From NCBI RefSeq assembly GCF_000478985.1, contig NZ_AWXB01000060.1:1-64000 (forward strand): DNA of 64,000 bases. Reading direction: 5' to 3'. Source of the DNA: Peptoniphilus sp. BV3C26. GTDB taxonomy: Bacteria > Bacillota > Clostridia > Tissierellales > Peptoniphilaceae. Every line of letters starts with the position of its first letter. Within the stretch, counting starts at the first letter, position 1. Below the pieces are notes generated by a model that ran no database searches, was not told where the DNA came from, and was given only the letters and a program-made list of their open reading frames with translations. The translations under genes were made by a program, and so were the position numbers. Below are positions 25,765-31,818 of this stretch, piece by piece.

Positions 25765-25815
25765 CGTTGCCCAATCCCGCCTGACAGATGCTCATTTCGT
25801 AATTTTGGTCTAAAC

Positions 25816-25831
25816 CTGTTTTACGAACACC
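25816..25831 (-). repeat. Right inverted half-site of the mobile remnant
   Basis: CTGTTTTACGAACACC, the complement of the left half-site with one mismatch. It lies 28 bp from the spoVG stop codon. Confidence 0.65.
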
Positions 25832-25858
25832 TGTCTATATAGTGGAGCTTTTTTTCGA

Positions 25859-26146
25859 CTATTCTTCTTCAGCCACTTCTTGACCTTCTTCGTTTTCAAG
25901 TTCTTTGTACTTTTCAAAAACGATTCTTTCAATTTCCGCTCTTGCTTCTGCATTAATCGGATGTGCAACATCTCTAAATTCTCCATTAGGAAGTCTTCTT
26001 GAAGGCATTGCAATAAATAGGGAATCATTTCCTTGGATAATCTTAATGTCATGAATAACTATTGCATCATCAAAAGTTACTGAAACTATAGCTTTCATTT
26101 TACCAACGTCTGTTAATTTTCTAATACGTACGTCTGTAATGTTCAT
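25859..26146 (-). CDS. spoVG: SpoVG family RNA/DNA-binding regulator
   Basis: A 95-residue SpoVG protein with ITDVRIRKL, DDAIVIHDIKII and the conserved FIAMPSRRLPNGEFRDVAHPINAEAR. SpoVG proteins are site-specific nucleic-acid-binding regulators, present also in non-sporulating bacteria. The ATG at 26146 is preferred: a GTG three codons earlier is itself part of the AAGGCGGTG ribosome site. The right end of the mobile remnant begins within about 10-30 bp of the stop codon, so the native 3' flank and terminator have been displaced. Confidence 0.95.
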   Translation of the reverse strand: MNITDVRIRKLTDVGKMKAIVSVTFDDAIVIHDIKIIQGNDSLFIAMPSRRLPNGEFRDVAHPINAEARAEIERIVFEKYKELENEEGQEVAEEE

Positions 26147-26273
26147 CTGTGTCACCGCCTTAATTTATATACACTTATTATACTATAATAAATGAAAAAA
26201 AACTTAAAAATTTTTAAAATATTGACAAATTTATAGGTTTTATATTATCTTCTGAAAAAATAAGATTAATTTA

Positions 26274-26282
26274 TGATATAAT
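26274..26282 (+). promoter_or_regulatory. Extended -10 promoter of murC
   Basis: TGATATAAT is an extended -10 (TGn-TATAAT) 22 bp before the murC start codon. No good -35 is at the matching distance; a TTGACA at 26222 is too far upstream. Confidence 0.5.
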
Positions 26283-26303
26283 TTTTATGTTAGAGGTGGA
26301 TAT

Positions 26304-27692
26304 ATGTTTAAATTTAATCTTAATGAAAAAAAATATAAGCATGTTCACTTTATAGGAATTGGCGGAATTTCTATGAGCGGACTTGCAGAAATATTAAATA
26401 AATACGGATACAAGGTTACAGGCAGTGACAGTAAACAATCCGATACAACTGATAAGCTTAAAAGTCATGGTATTGATGTAATAATAGGACAAAAAAAAGA
26501 AAATATTAAGGGAGCTGACCTAATAATTTATACAGATGCCATTTCCCTTGATAATGAAGAACTTGCTCAAGCAATAAAAACTAAAGTTGATTTAATAGAC
26601 AGAGCTTCTTTCTTAGGTGCTCTAATGGAAAATTATAAAGTTTCCATAGCAATTTCAGGAACTCATGGAAAAACTACTACAACTTCCATGGTAGCTGAAA
26701 TAATTAAAAATCTTCCAACTGAACCTACTATAATAGTTGGAGGAAAACTTGATGATATAAATGGAAATGTCCTTGTGGGAAAAGAAGAAATGATTTTAAC
26801 TGAAGCCTGTGAATATAAGGCCAATGTTTTAAAATATTTCCCTACTACAGCTTTAGTTTTAAATATTGACGAAGATCATCTTGATTATTTCGATAATATT
26901 GACCACATTATAAATACTTTTAAAGGCTATGGAGATAACTTAGGAAAAGATGACAAACTTATTTTAAATATTGACGATGAAAATACAAGAAATCTTCTTG
27001 AAAGAGATAACACTCAAATAATTACCATTGCCGTTGACAGATATGCTGACTATAGAGCAAAAAATATAGAATTTAATGACCTTGGCTATCCCCAATACGA
27101 TTTATATTACAAGGACAAATACATTGATAAAGTTTTTCTTTCCATAATGGGCGTCCACAATGTATATAATTCTCTGGGGGCAATTGCAGCAGCCCATGAA
27201 AACAATATATCTTTTAAAGAAGCTATTGATGGAATTCATAATTACCATGGAGTTCATAGAAGACTTGAATACAAGGGTAACTATAAGGGAGCTCTAGTTA
27301 TGGATGATTATGCCCACCACCCAACAGAAATAAAAGCTTCTCTTAACGCCTTAAGAAAGGGCTGCAAGAAAAATTTATATTGTATTTTTCAACCCCATAC
27401 TTATACCAGGACAAAATTGCTTTTGGACAGCTTTAGCAAGAGTTTTTCTCAAACGGATTATACAATAATTACTGACATATATGCTGCAAGGGAAAAAGAT
27501 TATGGAGATATTCATTCAAAAACTTTAGTTGATGCAATAAATAACAATGGAAACTCTGCATTTTACATGGAAACTTTCGACGAAATTGTAAAATTTTTAC
27601 AAGACAATCTTCGCCCCAATGACATGGTTGTTACCATGGGTGCCGGTGATGTATATAAAATAGGACAAATGCTTTTAAATTCTCAAAAATAA
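26304..27692 (+). CDS. murC: UDP-N-acetylmuramate-L-alanine ligase
   Basis: A 462-residue Mur ligase that adds the first peptide residue, L-Ala, to UDP-MurNAc. Visible are the N-terminal Rossmann GIGGISMSGLAEIL, the ATP-binding AISGTHGKTTTTSM (residues about 112-125), LNIDEDHLDYF and the C-terminal DDYAHHPTEIKA. GAGGTGG precedes the ATG. It is transcribed alone and convergently with the next operon, sharing a bidirectional terminator. Confidence 0.97.
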   Translation: MFKFNLNEKKYKHVHFIGIGGISMSGLAEILNKYGYKVTGSDSKQSDTTDKLKSHGIDVIIGQKKENIKGADLIIYTDAISLDNEELAQAIKTKVDLIDRASFLGALMENYKVSIAISGTHGKTTTTSMVAEIIKNLPTEPTIIVGGKLDDINGNVLVGKEEMILTEACEYKANVLKYFPTTALVLNIDEDHLDYFDNIDHIINTFKGYGDNLGKDDKLILNIDDENTRNLLERDNTQIITIAVDRYADYRAKNIEFNDLGYPQYDLYYKDKYIDKVFLSIMGVHNVYNSLGAIAAAHENNISFKEAIDGIHNYHGVHRRLEYKGNYKGALVMDDYAHHPTEIKASLNALRKGCKKNLYCIFQPHTYTRTKLLLDSFSKSFSQTDYTIITDIYAAREKDYGDIHSKTLVDAINNNGNSAFYMETFDEIVKFLQDNLRPNDMVVTMGAGDVYKIGQMLLNSQK

Positions 27693-27745
27693 AATATACA
27701 CAAGAAAACAAAAAATATTTTAAATTTATAACTTACTTTATAAAA

Positions 27746-27788
27746 ATACCCTCTCTACTTTATTAGTAAAGAGGGTAAAATTTTTTTA
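27746..27788. terminator. Bidirectional terminator between murC and the DUF2975 operon
   Basis: TACCCTCTCTACTTTATTAGTAAAGAGGGTA hairpin flanked by T-runs on both strands; it serves both converging transcripts. Confidence 0.8.
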
Positions 27789-27793
27789 ATTTA

Positions 27794-28282
27794 TCAAGTG
27801 TCCCACTCCAAAAATAAAATCTCACCCCTATTCTCATCAATTATAAGTGCAATGAAATTACCATAAATGTTTTCAAAAACATTGTCTGAAGTTGCTTTAA
27901 AGTAGACTTCCTTATTCAAGTCAATAGAAGTTTTAAAACCTCTTTTTTTAACTGCATTAAGGCAAGTATTAATTTGAGAAATTTTATTTTCATCATCTTG
28001 AACCTTATAAGCTTTAAGTTCTTTTTTTAATTCTTCAATATCATTTTTATCTATAGAAAATAAAATTGCAGCCTGACCATCTCCGTGAAAATCCGGCTCT
28101 TTATAAAGCTCTCTTACTCTCTTCACGCTTTTAGGAAGGTTTATTCCAAATTCATTTTCCACTTCCTTTACAGCCTCTTCTCTCTTATCTGAAAGTAAAA
28201 ACAAAAGGGGAATTGCTGCAAGAAAAATTATAAACATAATAATCAAAACTCTTTTAAATTTTTTATCACTCATCTTCATCAC
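27794..28282 (-). CDS. Membrane-anchored protein of unknown function
   Basis: The 162-residue protein has a single N-terminal transmembrane helix (about residues 11-31) and an extracytosolic domain. FHGDGQAAILFSI and IYGNFIALIIDENRGEILFLEWDT resemble small secreted proteins of unknown role in Bacillota. I do not recognise a family. It is the last gene of a three-gene operon behind a DUF2975 membrane protein and an HTH regulator, overlapping the latter by 17 bp. Confidence 0.75.
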   Translation of the reverse strand: MMKMSDKKFKRVLIIMFIIFLAAIPLLFLLSDKREEAVKEVENEFGINLPKSVKRVRELYKEPDFHGDGQAAILFSIDKNDIEELKKELKAYKVQDDENKISQINTCLNAVKKRGFKTSIDLNKEVYFKATSDNVFENIYGNFIALIIDENRGEILFLEWDT

Positions 28283-28484
28283 CCTGATACCTTAAAATAT
28301 CCCCAACATTACAATTTAAAACTCTACAAATTTCTGAAAGAGTGGAAAATCTTATGGCCTTAGCTTTATTTGTTTTTAAAATAGAAAGATTTGCAAGGGT
28401 TATGCCAACTCGCTCAGATAATTCCGTTAAAGACATTTTATTTTTTGCAAGCTCCACATCTAAATCAACAATTATTTTTCCCAT
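28266..28484 (-). CDS. YozG-like XRE-family regulator
   Basis: A 72-residue helix-turn-helix protein (MGKIIVDLDVELAKNKMSLTEL, ERVGITLANLSILKTNKAKAIRF, ICRVLNCNVGDILRY). This compact type is typically encoded next to a DUF2975 membrane protein, as here. The ATG at 28484 follows GAGGTGG; the frame is open upstream but has no ribosome site. It probably autoregulates the operon. Confidence 0.9.
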   Translation of the reverse strand: MGKIIVDLDVELAKNKMSLTELSERVGITLANLSILKTNKAKAIRFSTLSEICRVLNCNVGDILRYQGDEDE

Positions 28485-28492
28485 AGTCCACC

Positions 28493-28963
28493 TCAAATCG
28501 TTAGATCATTTTCTTCTTTTAATGTAATTCCTTCTTTTATCAAATCACATAGTAAAAGAAAAATTTGTCCAATTAAGATGGAAACAATTGCCGCTCCAAT
28601 AAAAATTAAATTTGTAATTGAACCATCTAAGTTAAAATTTGTGTAAATTATAGAAAGAATTGATAAAAAAAATATCCCTATAAAAGAAAGTGCAATAACT
28701 TGAAGATCAAAAAGCATTCCATATTCAAAAATTTTGTCTTCACCATATTTTTTAAGGGCAAAAAGTCCAAATGAAACTGCAACAATTAAGGCAATTACTA
28801 TCCCCTGACACAAAAATAACATGGGATATCTCATATTCATAAACATGGGATAAATATCTGCCATAATTTTTGAAAATTTAAAAATTTCATAAAATGAAAA
28901 AAGCAAAATTATAATTGCAATAATTAAAAGCCCACCAATAAATTTAACTCTAAGTGATTTCAT
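28493..28963 (-). CDS. DUF2975 membrane protein
   Basis: A 156-residue protein with four predicted transmembrane helices (about residues 8-30, 52-70, 85-108, 117-138). Its position directly before a YozG-type HTH gene, 8 bp apart, fits the DUF2975 family. Pairs of this kind are common in Bacillota, but the signal they sense is not known. Confidence 0.85.
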   Translation of the reverse strand: MKSLRVKFIGGLLIIAIIILLFSFYEIFKFSKIMADIYPMFMNMRYPMLFLCQGIVIALIVAVSFGLFALKKYGEDKIFEYGMLFDLQVIALSFIGIFFLSILSIIYTNFNLDGSITNLIFIGAAIVSILIGQIFLLLCDLIKEGITLKEENDLTI

Positions 28964-29061
28964 AGTAACCTCCCTTTATTTTTAATATACCACTTTATTT
29001 TATGATTTACAATAATTATTTATTGTTTATCGATAATTTTTTAAGTTATGAGATTTAAAAA

Positions 29062-29100
29062 ATACCCTCCTTACACTTTGCTAGTAAAGAGGGTATTTTT
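29062..29100 (-). terminator. Terminator of the ADP-ribosylglycohydrolase gene
   Basis: ATACCCTCTTTACTAGC/..GTGTAAGGAGGGTAT hairpin with T-runs on both sides. The sequence is closely related to the terminator at 27746-27788. Confidence 0.75.
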
Positions 29101-29112
29101 TCTATAAATTTT

Positions 29113-29883
29113 TCAAAATAAAACTTCTTCTATTAATTCTTTATTTTTTAATTTTTCAATCCATTCTTTTGGAATTTGGTCATAGCCATAAATAATGCCT
29201 GCAAGACCTCCTGTTACAGCTCCTGTCGTATCCGTATCATCTCCAAGATTAATAGCCTTTAAGACTGCATCCCTATAAGAATTTGTATTTAAAATACACC
29301 AAATACTTGCCTCTAAAGTGTCAAGAACAAATCCACTGGATCTTATTTCATCTTCCCTTTTATTTTTAATTTCATCACAAATAAATTTTTCCTTTTTTAT
29401 TAATTTTCTTGCAATTTTAACATATTCCTTGCAAGAATCTAAAGAAATTTTGTGACCATGAGTTATAGCAGAAACTTTTTCAATTTCCTCATCATCAGCA
29501 TCAGTAAAAGCCAAAGGCAAAATTCTCATTAAAGATCCATTTCCATTAGAATAATAATCATCTAAGCCATGACCCTGTGAAATGGCCATCCGAGTTGTAT
29601 TGCCCACACCAAAAGTTTTCCCGTCCGCAGTAAACTCATCATTGTAAACCCAAGACTCAAAATTTTTTCTAATATCAATAATATTTATTTTCCCGCCATT
29701 GTCTTTAATAGCCTTACAAGTGGCAAGAGTCATACTTGTATCATCAGACCAAGTTCCCGGCTCCCTATTCCAAGTCCCATTTCCCACCATACTTTGGCAC
29801 TTAAAGGTATTTCTTCCTTTAAATTCATAAGGAACTCCCAGAGCATCGCCAACTGCAAATCCGTAAATAGCATCTCTTAACAT
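29113..29883 (-). CDS. ADP-ribosylglycohydrolase (DraG/ARH family)
   Basis: The 256-residue protein removes ADP-ribose from modified targets using a binuclear Mg centre. Metal ligands are visible in GDALGVPYEF, GTWSDDTSMTLA, GNGSLMRILPLAF and the C-terminal NLGDDTDTTGAVTGGLAG. Length and motif order are those of the DraG fold. The substrate (protein, nucleic acid or free adduct) cannot be told. It is followed upstream by an MFS transporter 16 bp away, so the two may share a transcript. Confidence 0.92.
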   Translation of the reverse strand: MLRDAIYGFAVGDALGVPYEFKGRNTFKCQSMVGNGTWNREPGTWSDDTSMTLATCKAIKDNGGKINIIDIRKNFESWVYNDEFTADGKTFGVGNTTRMAISQGHGLDDYYSNGNGSLMRILPLAFTDADDEEIEKVSAITHGHKISLDSCKEYVKIARKLIKKEKFICDEIKNKREDEIRSSGFVLDTLEASIWCILNTNSYRDAVLKAINLGDDTDTTGAVTGGLAGIIYGYDQIPKEWIEKLKNKELIEEVLF

Positions 29884-29899
29884 TTTTTCCTCCTAAGTT

Positions 29900-31123
29900 T
29901 TAATTTAGATTTTTTACTTGCAAATAAAAGGGAATTGATAAAATTTGAGCTGAAATTGAAATAGCAATCATAAGAGGAATTGAAACTTCATACATTGTTC
30001 CAAGAAGCCAACTTCCCAAAAACCAAAAAACTCCGAAAGAACACTCAAAAATCCCATAACCCGTTGCACGATTTTTTTTATCCACCATTGATGTAACTGC
30101 AGCCTTTAATATTGATTCTTGAGCTCCCATTCCTATTCCCCAAAGGATCAATCCGAAAATAAGAGCCGGAATGCTTTTCATACCAAAGATAAAAAATGAA
30201 AAAGGAGCAGAAATAATTGTTGAAATTACCAAAGCCTTAAGGCCATTTTTATCATACATATGTCCGAAAACAAGAGCTGCTATGGCGTCAATTAACATTG
30301 CCCCGGCATATAAAAGAGGTATAGTTCCACTATTAATTAAATTTGAAGTTTCATAAAAGTTTCCCGCAATTTCTGTATAATTTTTAGAAATATGCATAAT
30401 TACTATTGAATAATCAATAAAACCGAAAGCAAAAAAAGAAATTCCCGCAATATAAAAAATAAATGATTTTTTCATTTTAAAAGGTTGAGCTTTTTTTATT
30501 TCAGGTTCAAAAGCTTCAGGATTTGGAAATTTTTTCTTTGTATAAAACAATAAAAAAATAGTAATCATACCTGGAATAAATAAAAAGGCAAAACATCTTC
30601 TATAAATTTCAAAAGCACTTCCATCAGTTTTAAAAAGCATTACTAAATAAAGAAGGACCGGTCCCAAAAAAGCTCCGATTTGATCCAACATCTCTTGAAT
30701 TCCAAAAGACTTTCCAACCCCTTCTTGGCTTGCTGCAAAAGACATAATTGTATCCTTAGCAGGTTTTTTTATTGCCTTTCCCATTCTTTGAAATATTAAT
30801 AAAGCTGACGCAGCCACCCAACCATTTTCTCCCACAAGAGCAAGAGCAGGCACTGCTATAATATCTAAAATATAACCGAAAATTACCATGGGCCAATATT
30901 TTTTCGTTCTGTCGGTAATTTTTCCAAATACATATCTCATGGAATATCCAACTAATTCACCAAGACCCGAAACAAATCCTATAGTTCCTGCAGATGCACC
31001 TAAAATTGTAAGATAGGCTCCCCTTATACTGGAGGCGCCTTCATGAGTCATATCTGAAAATAAACTTACAATTCCAAATAAAATAATAAATAACATTGCC
31101 TTTGAAATTCTTTTTTCTTTCAA
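29900..31123 (-). CDS. Major facilitator superfamily transporter
   Basis: A 407-residue MFS protein with 12 predicted helices. The N-terminal half starts with ISKAMLFIILFGIVSLFSDMTHEGASS, and the loop YVFGKITDRTKKYWP corresponds to MFS motif A. GASAGTIGFVSGLGELVGY and the second-half GHMYDKNGLKAL loop show the internal repeat. Proteins of this type are often annotated as drug or sugar efflux permeases. The substrate is unknown. Confidence 0.85.
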   Translation of the reverse strand: MKEKRISKAMLFIILFGIVSLFSDMTHEGASSIRGAYLTILGASAGTIGFVSGLGELVGYSMRYVFGKITDRTKKYWPMVIFGYILDIIAVPALALVGENGWVAASALLIFQRMGKAIKKPAKDTIMSFAASQEGVGKSFGIQEMLDQIGAFLGPVLLYLVMLFKTDGSAFEIYRRCFAFLFIPGMITIFLLFYTKKKFPNPEAFEPEIKKAQPFKMKKSFIFYIAGISFFAFGFIDYSIVIMHISKNYTEIAGNFYETSNLINSGTIPLLYAGAMLIDAIAALVFGHMYDKNGLKALVISTIISAPFSFFIFGMKSIPALIFGLILWGIGMGAQESILKAAVTSMVDKKNRATGYGIFECSFGVFWFLGSWLLGTMYEVSIPLMIAISISAQILSIPFYLQVKNLN

Positions 31124-31187
31124 ATTTATCTCCCCGCTATTTTTATAAAATTTAAAAATTTTATTTAGATAATGCTTATGTGCTTTT

Positions 31188-31673
31188 TTACATATTATCC
31201 TTTACCCCCACAGCAATAATTTTTGCTTTAGCACGAACTAGGCCCTCAGCTTCCATTTCCATATTTACAATTACTTTTCTTTCGCCGATTTCTTCCGGCC
31301 ATGAAGTAACTTTTATCTCCTTATTCATAGGCAGGGGCTTTTTAAAATCAATCTCAAGCCTTGCAGTAATAAAACGACCTATAATAGTGTCTTCATTAAA
31401 ATCGAGACCCCTTTTATGGTGGTTAAACCAAGCAGCAGATGCAGTCCCATGGCAATCAAAAATCATGGCAATCATTCCTCCAAATAAATTTGCAGGAACT
31501 CCCCCTGTAAAATGCTCATCAGGTGTAATTTTACAAATACAAGTTTCCCCATCCACTGAAGGGTAAGATTTTAAATGAAGACCCTCTTTATTTTTAGGAC
31601 CACAGCCCCAACAATATTGAAATCTTTCCCCATAAGTGTCCTGAATAGCCAAAGCCTTGTTTTCCTTTTCCAT
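31188..31673 (-). CDS. Hotdog-fold (PaaI/4HBT-type) thioesterase
   Basis: A 161-residue hotdog-fold protein. CWGCGPKNKEGLHLKSY near the N-terminus and GGVPANLFGGMIAMIFDCHGTASAAW (the hotdog central helix) place it with PaaI-like acyl-CoA thioesterases. The N-terminal CWGCG cysteine motif is shared by a subgroup of these proteins. It stands alone, and the acyl substrate is unknown. Confidence 0.85.
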   Translation of the reverse strand: MEKENKALAIQDTYGERFQYCWGCGPKNKEGLHLKSYPSVDGETCICKITPDEHFTGGVPANLFGGMIAMIFDCHGTASAAWFNHHKRGLDFNEDTIIGRFITARLEIDFKKPLPMNKEIKVTSWPEEIGERKVIVNMEMEAEGLVRAKAKIIAVGVKDNM

Positions 31674-31784
31674 ATTTATTCCTCCACATTAAATTTATAA
31701 AATCCAACTTTATTTTCAACTTAAACTTTTCTAATTGACTAGTATTTTAACACTTTTAAATTTTTAAAAAAAGTTGGCAAAAAA

Positions 31785-31812
31785 ATTGCCTCCCTTTTAA
31801 GGAGGCAATCAT
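31785..31812 (-). terminator. Terminator of the beta-helix SLH protein gene
   Basis: ATTGCCTCC-TTAAAA-GGGAGGCAAT hairpin followed by TTTTTTT on the minus strand. Confidence 0.85.
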
Positions 31813-31818
31813 AAGATT

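Larger units (their letters stand above)
20101..25850. mobile_element. High-GC remnant of a serine-recombinase conjugative/mobilizable element
   Basis: GC content rises abruptly to about 50% between AT-rich flanks. Near both edges lie imperfect inverted half-sites, GGTGGTCGTAAAACAG at 20119 and its complement with one mismatch at 25816. The left end carries a DUF3847-like N-terminus joined to what looks like the tail of a large serine recombinase, the typical end gene of Tn1549/Tn4451-type elements. No relaxase, coupling protein, T4SS gene or complete integrase remains, so it should be immobile. The remaining cargo is a RecQ-like helicase, a small HTH-like protein and an XRE regulator. The exact edges are uncertain by about 20 bp. 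Confidence 0.75.
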
